A stretch of 64,000 bases of DNA from G963667855 sp963667855 (GTDB lineage: Bacteria; Planctomycetota; Phycisphaerae; UBA1845), in assembly GCA_963667855.2 (NCBI GenBank), contig CAXXKI010000033.1, forward strand, positions 124,001-188,000. The letters are read 5' to 3'. The notes beneath the pieces were generated by a model. The model was given only the letters and a program-made list of their open reading frames with translations. It did no database searches and was not told the origin of the DNA. Below are positions 26,336 to 36,076 of this stretch, piece by piece. The translations under genes were made by a program, and so were the position numbers. Numbering within the stretch: position 1 is the first letter of the stretch; each line of letters begins with the position of its first letter.

Positions 26336-27640
26336 ATGGACGTAAACCTATTTAAACGAAAAGTACGTAACCGAAAAACTGGCGAGTTGGTTGAGTTAGA
26401 CAAGTGGTGCGCGTGGGTGCGAGATCTTCGCGGTAAACGAGTCCGTGTTACGTTATCGGAAAGAGTTCCGACAAGCCGTAAAGCTGTTGTCGCTCTAGTG
26501 GACGCCATCAATGAGATTCGAGCGGGTTCCACTGTGGTTCCCGATGATTTGCCTCCAATCGTTCAAGAACCGTTTCTACGGATGTTGGAAAAGGCGAATC
26601 ATAAGCTTGGTCGTCTGCGGTCCCATGTCAAACCTCTGTCTGAGCATCTCGACGATTACGAAGCGCACCTGGCAGACCGGAAGCGGCAGAAGAAGCATAT
26701 CAAGCTCACTCGCAATCAAATAGAGGCCTTGGCCGATGAATGCAATTGGTGTTTCTTGTCGGATATAAATGCCGTGCAGGCAATCAAAGCTTTTGAGGAG
26801 TGGCGTATAAAGAAAGATCATAGTCCGCGTACGCGCAATGCTTACCTTACGTCGATACGATCATTCATAAATTGGTGCCGAAAGACCGATCCGCCAAGGC
26901 TCGACCATGATCCTCTTGCACAAGTCGGCAAGGTTACCGAAGAGGACGATTTACGTCGTAAACGCAGAGCATTATCAGAAGACGAAATACAGCGGCTTAT
27001 AGAAGCTGCCCTTGAACGACCACTAAAAGGTTTCAGGACGATCATAAAAGGGGAGCGTAAAGGCGAGCTGACCGACAAGATTAAAGACAGCACCCGTGCT
27101 AGGCTGTTAGCTTTTGGGCGCCAACGAGCGTTGCAATACCAAACCTTGATTATGCTCGGACTCAGGCTCAACGAGCTTAAGAAGCTACGATGGTGTGATG
27201 TGGACTTGGGAGACAACCCAAGCGTCACAATCTGGGGCAAAGGGCAGAAGTTTGAATCGCTTCCAATTCGGGCCGATTTGTTGGAAGAACTTCGAGTATG
27301 GAGAGAAGAGCGGGTAATTGCCAAGGCAACCGATTTGGTCTTCGATGTGCCGGGCGATCTGATCCGCCGACTTAAAAAGGATCTGGAGCTTGCGAAGGTG
27401 CCGTACAAGGACGAGCTGGGGCGATACGTCGATGTCCATGCCCTACGGCATACGACGGCCACGATGCTTGCCAAGGGCGGAGCAAACCCGAGAGAAGCCC
27501 AAGAATATATGCGACATAGTTCGTTGGAGCTTACGATGAAGGTTTACACCGATCCTACGTTACTTGATAAAGGTCGAGCTGCGGAAGTCTTGCCGCGCCT
27601 GAATAAGCGAAAGCTAGGTAGGGAGAACGCAAGCAGTTAA
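26336..27640 (+). CDS. tyrosine-type site-specific integrase
   Basis: This 434-aa tyrosine recombinase has an N-terminal AP2-like and a core-binding region (about 100-210), then the catalytic domain. Catalytic residues are visible: Arg in MLGLRLNELKKLRW, the HxxR of HALRHTTATML, His of YMRHSSLELT and the nucleophile Tyr in KVYTDPTLL. The likely Shine-Dalgarno is GAGG at 26324-26327, 8 nt before the ATG; a stronger GGAGG at 26317-26321 sits inside the upstream helix. The gene reads toward the 3' end of tRNA-Lys, 234 bp away. This is the classical arrangement of an element integrated at a tRNA 3' end. It presumably mediates excision and integration of the 24-27.9 kb element. Confidence 0.9.
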   Translation: MDVNLFKRKVRNRKTGELVELDKWCAWVRDLRGKRVRVTLSERVPTSRKAVVALVDAINEIRAGSTVVPDDLPPIVQEPFLRMLEKANHKLGRLRSHVKPLSEHLDDYEAHLADRKRQKKHIKLTRNQIEALADECNWCFLSDINAVQAIKAFEEWRIKKDHSPRTRNAYLTSIRSFINWCRKTDPPRLDHDPLAQVGKVTEEDDLRRKRRALSEDEIQRLIEAALERPLKGFRTIIKGERKGELTDKIKDSTRARLLAFGRQRALQYQTLIMLGLRLNELKKLRWCDVDLGDNPSVTIWGKGQKFESLPIRADLLEELRVWREERVIAKATDLVFDVPGDLIRRLKKDLELAKVPYKDELGRYVDVHALRHTTATMLAKGGANPREAQEYMRHSSLELTMKVYTDPTLLDKGRAAEVLPRLNKRKLGRENASS

Positions 27641-27834
27641 TCGATCGATATTTCTGAAAAACGTTCGATTTCTTTGGAACATGTACGGTTTTATGTTGGT
27701 ATCAGCGATGATGATCGCATCTGCTATAAGGTTTGCGTTGGCATCACCTGTGGCATCAAGTTAAGTTATCTTATCCGGTCTTATCAGATCCAATCCATCT
27801 TAAGGGGCGAGCGGAGAAGTGAATTTAAATCTAT

Positions 27835-27870
27835 AAAAAAGGGTGAAACGCCACTTTAGCGTTCCACCCC
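27835..27870 (-). terminator. Rho-independent terminator of tRNA-Lys
   Basis: Read on the reverse strand, GGGTGGAACGC pairs with GCGTTTCACCC across a 7-nt loop and is followed directly by a run of six T. It begins about 4 nt after the 3' end of the tRNA and is the natural terminator of that transcript. Confidence 0.8.
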
Positions 27871-27873
27871 ACG

Positions 27874-27946
<73 letters not shown>

Positions 27947-28426
27947 CTGCGGCGTATAATAAGCAACGAAAACAGTTTTTTGTCAAGTGCCTGGATGCCT
28001 AGTAGTTGAAACGATCGCAATAAATCTGACGTGAATAGCCGAAGTTTCCCCAAGGTATATAAAAAGTGGCCCGCAATGCGCGTAAAAAGTGGCAAGGGCT
28101 GCTCTAAGAACAGCCCAAGCCTGGGAGGGAGAGAGAGAGATCTATGCGCAACAACTGCAAAAGCAGTTGGCTAATTTTGTTTCTCTTTCCGGGTGGTTAT
28201 CGGCCGGGGAGTGTTATTTTGTGCCTCGATCCCCGTCCTATCCCACCTGCGTCAGCGGTATTATCGCCACCGACGCGTCTCTTCTCACTCCAACAACGGT
28301 AAGTCTAGCCGGTGCGAGCGGCGGATGCAAGAGTTAAGTTGAAATATTTGTGTCCAAAGTATTCAGAGGACTAACTTGTTGGGGAATATAGGGTTAAGTT
28401 GGGAGAGTTTTTGCGAATAGGAAAAA
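27947..28426. other. intergenic with two small hairpins and an 11-bp direct repeat
   Basis: No convincing gene is seen. TAAAAAGTGGC occurs twice (28060-28070 and 28083-28093). A hairpin GGGCTG/CAGCCC follows (28096-28101 with 28111-28116), then a GA-rich tract near 28125-28140 and a perfect 7-bp hairpin CAACTGC-AAAA-GCAGTTG (28152-28169) followed by a T-rich stretch. The last hairpin could be a weak terminator of a short + strand transcript. Confidence 0.3.
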
Positions 28427-29751
28427 TTACGGGGTTCTAAAGGTCTGCGATATTTGACGTTCCCGGTTTTTTTCCCCATTTAAACGAGCCAAAGCCTCAG
28501 CGACCTGTTCGGTGAACCAGGGGCCCGATAATTTACCAGTAATAATCGTTTTCTGCAGTGCGAGAAGGTGATTTCGAGCGGCCGGATGTTGGGGGAAAGT
28601 CCCAGGCTCATGATGGATAATCTGGTGAACAAATCTGACATTATGGTTGTTGATTCGCTATTTTCGTTCTCGGGATGATTCTGGCCTATTCCGCGAGAGA
28701 TCCAGAAGTCCGGGGCAGATCCATCGATAAGGTAGTTGATGGCCTGACTGGAAGAGTCGGGGCCGGATAACCTCCCTAAGGCGAATAACCCTTCATTGAC
28801 TACGGAAATGTCCTCGCGGGTAATCGGCTCGTTAATACCATCGATTAAGGAAATGACTGCGGAACAGCTTCAGGATTTCCCAGGAGCCCCAGAATGCGTA
28901 TGGCGTTTGTCAGTTCAACCGAATCATCGCTGCTTTCCAGAATGCTGATAAGAAGTTGTCTTGCTTCATCGTTATCCTTGAAGGGAGCGATAACAGTTGC
29001 AGGTAATCCGATCAGGTATCTTCTGCTTACCAGGCAGCGAAGCTGGTTTTCTAAAGTTTCTTCGAGAAAACATGTTGAGTCTTCAGGCGATGATTCAGAT
29101 TGTACAGGCTGGATGGCCTTGAAAAATGGTGATGTTGGTGTGTTGCTCAAAAACGCGTTTTTTTCCGCGGTGTTTAACGCATCTGTCTGAAGTTCGTAAG
29201 AGTGCATTATGTTCGTTTCGCAATCGTCGCGATGATCCAGCCCTTGCACGTGTCCCCCATTCGTGAGCCCATACGTCGGCCGGTGCGTGAGAAAACGATG
29301 ACTACCGAGCCGCTACGGTATGCGCAGCCAAGTATTTCGGACATACTGCTTGAGGCAGGCACTCCGCAAACACCGCTCATCATGGTTACCACTTTGAAAT
29401 CACCAGGTTCGTCGAAATTGCGTCCAGTTGAGCTTCAGTGGTAAACGTAAGTGGAAGCGCTGTCGAAGAATCTCAGTGAACCATCCCTTTCAAAGGTAGT
29501 TGGGCAGGCCACGTCTAAGCATGTGTATTGAACTGTTTGAAGCAGTTTACTTGCTTCAGCAAAAATTATATCCACGTTTGTATCGGAAAAACTCTGATCA
29601 CGATTGGCACGCGACAGATAGAGAAAAGGTCTTTTCCGTACCTGGGTTGCCTGTGATGCCTGTGGGGGGGCAGAGATAGTACAGGTTATCTGTGAGAAGG
29701 AGATGAGTAGGGCCAGGAAAGTGAAATACACAAAGGTTTTCGAAATTGCAT
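28427..29751 (-). pseudogene. secreted HEAT-repeat-like protein, broken by several frame changes
   Basis: The intended protein (about 440 aa) starts at the ATG at 29751, which is preceded by AGGAG 5 nt away. It enters a hydrophobic signal sequence (YFTFLALLISFSQITCTISA) only after a frame change and ends at the stop at 28427-28429. Readable pieces are 29435-29731 (after the signal, ending near FFDSASTYVYH), a middle piece near 29207-29392 in another frame, 28845-29249 (LISILESSDDSVELTNAIRILGLLG, here split by position, a HEAT-like helical pair) and a tail ending WFTEQVAEALARLNGEK. At least four frame changes are needed. I do not recognise a specific family. The regular helical pairs in the C-terminal half suggest HEAT or PBS-type repeats. 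Confidence 0.45.
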
Positions 29752-30327
29752 ACCATCTCCTGCTTGGGAAGCCTGTTGTTAATCGATCAGGATCGTCTGT
29801 ACGTCGGAAAACCGAGGGGATGCTGTAATAGGCTTCTCTAGCAGATTATTGAGTTGCGGTTGATTCAAGAGAGGGGAATAGATGTCAATTGAATCCAGCC
29901 AACATCTGCCAGTTAGTAACAGTTTGGAAACCTGTGAATATTTAAACGCTAAGTGAGACGATTTTCCAACTTCGCCTTACCTTTAGGTCCGGAAATTGCA
30001 TAGGGGGACTTTCACGTGCGAGCTTTCCCTCGCTATCGAGTTTAAACATGGTCGATTATTCGGTCGGTCGATAGTGGTGTGGCGAAATCCCGAATAGTGC
30101 GGAATATTCACCGATTTCGCATTGGTGTTAATTCGGGGGATTATTTCTTGTTAATTCAAGGTGGCATATTTGAATGGGTTTGCTTGTAAATGGGTGTTAG
30201 AAGTGGTGGTGAAGATTGATTGGCCGTTGGTTTTGCGGTGGCTGTAATCTAGCCAGCAATAGTTGAGGGGCGTCAGTTGTGACGACCTGCCAGTATTCGC
30301 CAAGAGTTGCAGATTTGTGGGGAATAA
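29752..30327. other. intergenic, upstream of the sigma-factor and HEAT-like genes
   Basis: About 575 bp between two divergently read genes. Apart from the palindrome at 30082-30120 (listed separately) and a 7-bp inverted pair GATTCAA/TTGAATC near 29860-29895, I see nothing specific. It probably carries both promoters. Confidence 0.4.
30082..30120. repeat. imperfect palindrome (operator- or hairpin-like)
   Basis: GCGAAATC (30082-30089) pairs with GATTTCGC (30113-30120), and inside it GAATA (30092-30096) pairs with TATTC (30105-30109). It is not followed by a T run, so it is not a typical terminator. It lies about 210 bp before the sigma-factor start and could be a protein-binding site. Confidence 0.35.
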
Positions 30328-31145
30328 ATGGTAGCAAAAGGCAAAGCTGAAAGCAGACATGTAACGAAACAGGGTGATTTGCCAAAATACGTTTACCACC
30401 CTGAATTTGAAAATCGAATTAACGTGCGCAAGTGCCTGGAAGGTCTCGATGATCTTCTTGCTGAAAAATCACCTCCAAAGAACGCATGCGGAAATTCAAC
30501 TGTTCAAGGCTATGCACTATTGTGCCTTCAGGGCTCATTGCGCTAGAGGGAAGAGGATTATTGTCACAGCCGCGGCCGCCAGATGGATAGCTCGCCGGAA
30601 TTCTATTCGCGAACGACCTGATAGTGGTCAATCTGGGCTTAAGCTATGAGATGCTCCGCCGAACGCGATTCACCAATGTTGACGAGGATGATTTGCTCAG
30701 CGAAGGCCTGCGAGCTCTGGTCGATGCGGTTGAGGCGTTTGATCCATGGCGAGGTTACCGCTTCAGTACCTATGCCTGTAACGCTATTTATCGTGGTTTT
30801 CTGCGCCTTTCCAAGATGGAGACTCGGCGTTCCAGCTTGATCACCTTCGGTTTCGACTCTCGCATGGAGCGGGGCGGTCATGAAATGACCGCAGGCGATT
30901 GGGACGATCGCGTTTACGCTCAAAGGCTTCAGGATGCTATTGATAACAATGAGGCAGAGCTTACTTCTCAGGAACGTTACATTTTGGATAAGCGATTTCC
31001 TGCGGAATCAATTCGTAAACGAGAGACGCTGGAACGAATTGGCCGGGATATGAGCGTAAGCAAAGAGCGAGTGAGGCAGATACAGGTTACAGCGCTTGAG
31101 AAGCTTCGCAGTGTTTTAACTGCCGAGCCTGTTTTGGGCTTTTAA
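30328..31145 (+). pseudogene. sigma-70 family RNA polymerase sigma factor, two frame changes
   Basis: The intended protein (about 270 aa) starts at 30328 after GGGGA. The first piece reads as an N-terminal leader up to about 30470. The frame then changes to give a region 1.2/2.1-like segment (AEIQLFKAMHYCAFRAH). A second change near 30610 leads to the large 30624-31145 piece. That piece has region 2 (VNLGLSYEMLRR, DEDDLLSEGLRALVDAVEAF, and GYRFSTYACNAIYRGF) and region 4 (ERYILDKRF, ETLERIGRDMSVSKERVRQI). The arrangement matches the planctomycete RpoD-like group rather than ECF factors. Both breaks lie in well-conserved parts, so they are likely sequence errors, and the gene is probably functional in the real genome. 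Confidence 0.7.
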
Positions 31146-31319
31146 TCCCGCTATAGAGCAGGCTGTTCCAGTAGGGGCCTTCAGACGAAGCCAGCGGTAG
31201 ATATCTCTGCCCGATTTTGTGGTTTTGAGGTATTCATATCTATGTGGGCTATAATGAGTAGTTGTGCTATAGTCTCTTGTTTTTTGTTTCTCTTTTCGTT
31301 GTATCGTTCGGGGGGCATT

Positions 31320-32536
31320 ATGACGGCAGAATACTCAGATCTATCCAATGCGGCGCTTCAGGCGAGGTCATTAAAGACTGCGATGCCGTGTTACGGGGAT
31401 AATAGAATAGCATTGGTTAAGGGAAAAGGCACTCGAGTCTGGGATGCGGATGGGCGAGAGTATCTGGATATGCTGGCCGGTATAGCGGTGGCTTGTCTGG
31501 GGCATGCTCACCCCGTTATTCGCGACACTTTATGCGCTCAAGCCGATGTGTCTGGTTCATTGTTCAAACATAATTCATTATCGAGCCCCAGGTGAGGTTG
31601 GCCGAGTGGTTGTGTGAGCGGACTTTCGCTGGAACGGGCGTTTTTTACCAACAGCGGGACCGAGGCAATGGAGGCGGCTCTAAAGCTGGTACGTCGCGTG
31701 GCTTTCGACCGAGGATGTCCTGACCGATATGAGGTAATAAGTTTTGAAGGTTCCTTCCACGGCAGGACTTTTGGAGGGTTGTCGGCCACTGCCCAGCCGA
31801 AATACCACAAGGGATTCGGGCCTCTTCTTCCGCGGAATGGCCTACTTGCCGTTCGAGGATCAGGATGCTTTGGATAAAGCCATGACCGAACGGACTGCTG
31901 CTGTTGTCCTGGAGCCGATTCAAGGAGAAGGCGGCGTACGACCGTTCAGTAATGGTTTTCTCCAATACCTGCGCAAGCTTTGGCGATGAACGAGGTGTGA
32001 CTGCTTATATGCGATGAAATACAAACGGGTATGGCGCGGACGGGTAGACTGTTTGGCTTTGAAGAGAGCGGGATTGTACCGGATGTTATAACCATAGCCA
32101 AGGCAATGGGCGGCGGAGATGCCTATTGGGGCGATGCTGACAAAGGCGGAGTTTGGCGATTGTCTGACGGTTGGAATTCATGGGACAACCTATGGCGGTA
32201 GTCCGCTGATGTGTGCTACCGCGTTGGCGGTGTGCGAGACGATCGAACGGGAAGGGCTGGTCGAACATGTGGCGAAGATAGGGGCCTATTTCAAGGACCG
32301 TCTTCAAAGATTGTGTGATCAGTATGATAGGGCTGTTGAAGTTCGAGGCCGGGGATTGATGCTGGGCTAAGGACTTAAGGACGGAGCGACAGCATTATAT
32401 AAGTACCTGTTATCAGAAGGTGTTATCGTAAACGCCGTGGGGGATCACACAATTCGGCTTGTTCCGCCTTTCATAATCGGGGACTGATGAAGTTGATCAA
32501 TGCGTTGAGAAGATGGAATCGTGGTTGGCGTCTTGA
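31320..32536 (+). pseudogene. argD: acetylornithine/class III aminotransferase (ArgD-like), multiple frame changes
   Basis: The sequence reads through as one class III PLP-dependent aminotransferase of about 405 aa, but only by switching frame at least six times. Family landmarks appear in order: YLDMLAGIAVACLGHAHP, RAFFTNSGTEAMEAALKLVR, FEGSFHGRTFGGLSATAQPK, VVLEPIQGEGGV, CDEIQTGMARTGRLFGFE, PDVITIAKAMGGG, PIGAML, GTTYGGSPLMCATALAV and a tail ending MESWLAS. The PLP-binding Lys is in the AKAMGGG segment. ArgD makes N-acetylornithine in arginine synthesis. One interruption is an in-frame TAA (32368-32370). The start is the ATG at 31320. Such dense damage in a fully conserved sequence suggests base-calling errors. 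True decay is the alternative. Confidence 0.75.
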
Positions 32537-32588
32537 TGTAAGGGGCACGCACGGTTGAGGGCACGCGAAAGTCAAGGGGATCGGTATT

Positions 32589-32992
32589 ATGACGAATTTT
32601 AACCGTTAATACTCGGGCGACCAGTGACATGGTGGATGTGACTGGGCTGGTGAGTGATGTTGTCCGGAAATCAGGCGTTCGTAGAGGTTACGTGTTACTG
32701 TTCGTTCCTCATACGACCGCGTGGCTGTACAATTAACGAAAATGCCGATCCTGATGTTCAACATGATATTTTACTGACTTTGAACGAGTTAATTCCCAGA
32801 AACAATCCCGGATATAGGCACGCGGAGGGAAATAGTGATGCCCACGTTAAAGCTTCGATGATCGGGTTTTCCGAGACAATCATGATTGAGGGTGGTAAAC
32901 TCGTGCTGGGGACGTGGCAGGGAGTGTATTTCATGGATTTCGACGGCCCCAGGCAGAGAAAGTTGCATATACGTGTAATTCCCGGGGACTAG
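32589..32992 (+). pseudogene. yjbQ: YjbQ (UPF0047) family protein, two frame changes
   Basis: About 135 aa from the ATG at 32589. The frame changes within the first ten codons, giving TVNTRATSDMVDVTGLVSDV and FVPHTTAW, and again near 32735, giving TINENADPDVQHDIL, YRHAEGNSDAHVKASMIG, LVLGTWQGVYFMDFDGPR. These are the signature blocks of the YjbQ/UPF0047 family (PHTTA, NEN.DPDV, HAEGN...H.K, LGTWQ). Family members have been linked to thiamin phosphate synthase-like activity, but the role is not well defined. The second break lies in an expected PHTTAG...TINEN context and is explained by one extra base. Confidence 0.75.
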
Positions 32993-33061
32993 TCGGAGAG
33001 ATTTAAGAGACATTTAAAGCATGTTCGATTGACAGTGAATCAAGCGGCAATAGAATTCCAA

Positions 33062-33715
33062 ATGATGAAATCGATAAAGTACATCCTGATATCGGCGGTA
33101 GTTTTGGGGAGTATGACCGGCGCTTTGCGAGCAGTACCCAAGCCGAAAGTATATTCCCAGAGCTGGCAACTGAAATTCGATTACCATGACCTTCAGCGGA
33201 TCAAAGTGGTCCTGCCTGGGGATAATACTCCGACCACATTCTGGTACCTGCTATATACAGTAACCAATGAATCGGGCCGCGAGGTCGATTTTTACCCCTC
33301 GTTTGAGCTGGTGACGGAGTCGCTGGAGGTGATTACCGGGGGCGAAAACATCAGTCCAACGGTGTACGATGCCATAAAAGCCAGGTACAAAAAGACCTAT
33401 CCATTCTTCTGTGATGCGACGCAGGTAAGTGGAAAGCTGTTGCAGGGGACCGATAATTGCCGCACTTCAGCGGTGGTTTTTCGTGATTTCAGTGCTGAAG
33501 CGAACTCGTTGACCGTTTATGTAGCCGGTTTGTCTGGCGAAGTTGCCCGGGTTTCCAATCCGATGTTTGATTCAAAAAAAGTTGCGGGAAATGATAATAA
33601 ACCGTTCTTTGCCCTTCGCAAAACGCTGGCGATTTCGTATGATGTGCCCGGTGACTCTAAGACCCGTGAAGAGGCGGTTGCTGTAAGGCAATCGCAGGAA
33701 TGGGTTATGAGGTAG
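33062..33715 (+). CDS. secreted hypothetical protein
   Basis: About 217 aa from the ATG at 33062, chosen because the peptide then starts MMKSIKYILISAVVLGSM and gives a clean signal peptide ending ALRA. An earlier TTG at 33029 is in frame but adds a polar leader. The mature protein is beta-rich with two cysteines (FFCDATQ and DNCRTS) that may form a disulfide. No catalytic motif or known domain is recognised. It lies just upstream of rpmA and is probably periplasmic or surface-bound. Confidence 0.6.
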   Translation: MMKSIKYILISAVVLGSMTGALRAVPKPKVYSQSWQLKFDYHDLQRIKVVLPGDNTPTTFWYLLYTVTNESGREVDFYPSFELVTESLEVITGGENISPTVYDAIKARYKKTYPFFCDATQVSGKLLQGTDNCRTSAVVFRDFSAEANSLTVYVAGLSGEVARVSNPMFDSKKVAGNDNKPFFALRKTLAISYDVPGDSKTREEAVAVRQSQEWVMR

Positions 33716-33799
33716 AAGAAAGGGTGGAGGTTCGGGAGTTTTTCCCTAGCGGGGAGTGCTCTGCGGGCTCTGTTTGTACATAGAACTGGAGAAGGTGGT

Positions 33800-34045
33800 A
33801 TGGCACATAAGAAGGGACAGGGCTCGAGTCGTAACGGCCGGGACAGTAATCCTCAGTATCGTGGAGTTAAAAAGTACGGTGGCGAATCGGTCACAACTGG
33901 CACAATTATTGTTCGCCAGTGTGGTACGAAGTACAAACCGGGTCGCCATATTGGTTGTGGTAAGGATTACACCCTGTTTGCTCTTCGCGACGGTGTAGTA
34001 CGTTTCCATAACAACCGGGTTTCGCTGGATGTAGCTGAGAATTAA
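33800..34045 (+). CDS. rpmA: 50S ribosomal protein L27
   Basis: This 81-aa protein begins MAHKKGQGSSRNGRDSNPQY and contains GTIIVRQCGTKYKPG and the DYTLFAL segment, all diagnostic of bacterial L27. L27 sits at the peptidyl-transferase centre of the large subunit. The usual partner rplU (L21) is not directly upstream; a secreted hypothetical gene is there instead. obgE follows 142 bp downstream, the common order. The gene is intact, which contrasts with the broken genes 1 kb to the left. Confidence 0.97.
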   Translation: MAHKKGQGSSRNGRDSNPQYRGVKKYGGESVTTGTIIVRQCGTKYKPGRHIGCGKDYTLFALRDGVVRFHNNRVSLDVAEN

Positions 34046-34187
34046 TCAGGCCGAACAACCTGGTTGTGGTTTTGCTGAATATAGTCTCCAGAGGGTGGTC
34101 AGTTGGCTTACCCTCTTTTTCATTGCGCTTTTAGTGTTGCTGTTGTTGCTTTGAGAAAACGGGTTACTTGCTTGAGAATAGTACCTT

Positions 34188-35243
34188 ATGTTTATTGACG
34201 AAGCGGAAATATACGTTCGATCTGGTAAAGGCGGTGATGGATGTCTGAGTTTCCGCCGGGAAAAGTTTGAAGCTTTCGGTGGTCCTGACGGAGGCAGCGG
34301 TGGCGATGGCGGTGACGTGGTACTGTTGGCTACAGAAGGGATAGACACCCTTCTCGATTTCAAAGGCAAGCACCACTGGCGAGCTGAGCCGGGGATGGCC
34401 GGTATGGGCAAAGACCGTACGGGTAGACGTGGTGAAGATCTTGTCGTGCAAGTGCCGGTGGGAACTATTGTTTATGATTTACACACCGGAATACAGCTTA
34501 AGGATTTGAGCAGAGCGGGAGAGTCCTGCAGAATCGTAAAGGGCGGTAAAGGGGGTAGAGGAAACAAGAGCTTCACTTCACCAACGCAACAAGCTCCCAG
34601 AGATTGGGAACCGGGGCAGCCCGCCGAGGAACGCGACCTGCGATTGGAGTTGAAACTGATTGCGGACGTTGGCCTTGTTGGTTTACCCAATGCGGGGAAA
34701 AGTACTCTGCTGTCGCATATGTCCAAGGCGAGGCCAAAAATCGGCGCGTATCCATTTACCACCCTGGAGCCGCAGCTGGGTATCGTGGAGTTGCCGGGGG
34801 AACGGCGGGTAGTGATGGCCGACATTCCCGGTCTTATCGAAGGTGCGCATGAGGGGGCTGGATTGGGCGATGCTTTTCTGCGGCATATCGAGCGTACGCG
34901 AGTGATACTTCACCTGGTTGATGTATGTCCTGTCGATGGGCGATGCCCGGTAGAAGCTTACCGGAGTATCCGCAATGAATTGGCGTGTTATAGTGAGAAG
35001 CTGGCGTCGAAGCCGGAGTTGGTCGTGGCTACTAAACTCGATCTCACTCATTCGATGGAACCGGTAGAGAAACTGGCGAGAGAAATCGGTGTTGAGGTGG
35101 TGGGGATAAGTGCTGTCGCCCAGAAGGGCTTGAGAAAGCTGGCGGAAAAGCTCTGGCCGTTGCTGGATAAACCGGTGGAACCACAGAGGCCTAAGATCGA
35201 TTTGCCGACACCTCCGCATTTGAGAGAGGATTTGGAACAATGA
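34188..35243 (+). CDS. obgE: Obg family GTPase
   Basis: This protein has 351 aa. The N-terminal Obg fold (1-157) has the glycine-rich segments RSGKGGDGCLSFRREKF and GGPDGGSGGDGGDV. The GTPase domain follows with G1 GLPNAGKST (about 164), switch G3 in DIPGLIEGAHEGAGLG and G4 in VATKLDL. The C-terminal OCT domain of longer Obg proteins is absent, as in several short Obg proteins. Obg assists large-subunit ribosome assembly and stress signalling. Its last codon overlaps the start of coaX (ATGA), so the two are translationally coupled. It sits downstream of rpmA, as in most bacteria. Confidence 0.96.
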   Translation: MFIDEAEIYVRSGKGGDGCLSFRREKFEAFGGPDGGSGGDGGDVVLLATEGIDTLLDFKGKHHWRAEPGMAGMGKDRTGRRGEDLVVQVPVGTIVYDLHTGIQLKDLSRAGESCRIVKGGKGGRGNKSFTSPTQQAPRDWEPGQPAEERDLRLELKLIADVGLVGLPNAGKSTLLSHMSKARPKIGAYPFTTLEPQLGIVELPGERRVVMADIPGLIEGAHEGAGLGDAFLRHIERTRVILHLVDVCPVDGRCPVEAYRSIRNELACYSEKLASKPELVVATKLDLTHSMEPVEKLAREIGVEVVGISAVAQKGLRKLAEKLWPLLDKPVEPQRPKIDLPTPPHLREDLEQ

Positions 35244-36043
35244 CAGATACGAGCGATCTTGGACCTCTTTCTATAGTGGTCATAGATATTGGCAATACGA
35301 ATACAGGAATAGCCCGTTGGGTGGAAGGTAATGTCGAAGATACCCGACGAGTTACTACTGGTGATACAACCGAACTCGTTTCCGCTTTGGATGAGGTTCG
35401 CTCTTTGTGTGAGAATCAGGAACGGCAGGCGATAGTAATCAGTTCAGTGGTTCCTGAAGCTGCCGAATATCTGGCATCACATATTGAGCAGGAATTGGAT
35501 TTGCGTCCGTTTATCGTGGGACAAAACACTCCACTTCCGGTGGAAACGGCAATAGAAAAAAGCGAATCCGTTGGTATTGATCGGGTTTGTGCTGCTGCTG
35601 CCGCGTTTTCACGGACGGAACATGCCTGCGTCGTAGTTCAGATAGGCAGTGCGATTACTATCGACCTGATTGATGACGATGGTGTATTTCAAGGCGGGGT
35701 TATTTTTCCTGGAATGCAGCTTCAAGCCAGCGTGTTGGAGGAAAAGACCGCTCAGTTGCCGAACGTAGAGTTGACTGTGAATGCTTCGGTGATAGGTAAA
35801 AACACAGAGCAGGCAATTCAAAACGGCATCGTCTGCGGGGTGGCTGGAGCTATTAGAGGTGTAGTAGAGGCTATTGCCTCTGAAAGAAATCAGTGGCCTC
35901 AGGTGGTTATGACCGGCGGCGGCTGCCAGTTTCTCAAGGAAAAGCTGGACTTTATCGACAGTTGGGTTCCGGATTTGTGCCTTATGGGTGTGGGATTATC
36001 TTATATCAAGAGGATGTCACAGATACATGGCGCGTCTGAATAG
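35240..36043 (+). CDS. coaX: type III pantothenate kinase
   Basis: This 267-aa protein phosphorylates pantothenate, the first step of coenzyme A synthesis. Motifs of the type III enzyme are visible: the phosphate-binding DIGNTNTGIARW near residue 11, VGIDRVCAAAAAF (the GxDR motif), GSAITIDLIDDDG and the GGVIFPGMQL substrate segment. The later MTGGGCQFL is also typical. The ATG overlaps the stop of obgE. The enzyme is cytoplasmic and usually needs a monovalent cation. The gene is complete and in one frame. Confidence 0.93.
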   Translation: MTDTSDLGPLSIVVIDIGNTNTGIARWVEGNVEDTRRVTTGDTTELVSALDEVRSLCENQERQAIVISSVVPEAAEYLASHIEQELDLRPFIVGQNTPLPVETAIEKSESVGIDRVCAAAAAFSRTEHACVVVQIGSAITIDLIDDDGVFQGGVIFPGMQLQASVLEEKTAQLPNVELTVNASVIGKNTEQAIQNGIVCGVAGAIRGVVEAIASERNQWPQVVMTGGGCQFLKEKLDFIDSWVPDLCLMGVGLSYIKRMSQIHGASE

Positions 36044-36076
36044 TGCGTTGTCATTAAAACCGTCGAAATAGCTGGT

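Noticed and set aside
28128..28140. GAGAGAGAGA microsatellite as a phase-variation tract
   Set aside because: It is short, imperfect and outside any convincing coding region.
28089..28337. 82-codon ORF
   Set aside because: No plausible start signal, low-complexity composition, and it overlaps the hairpin cluster.
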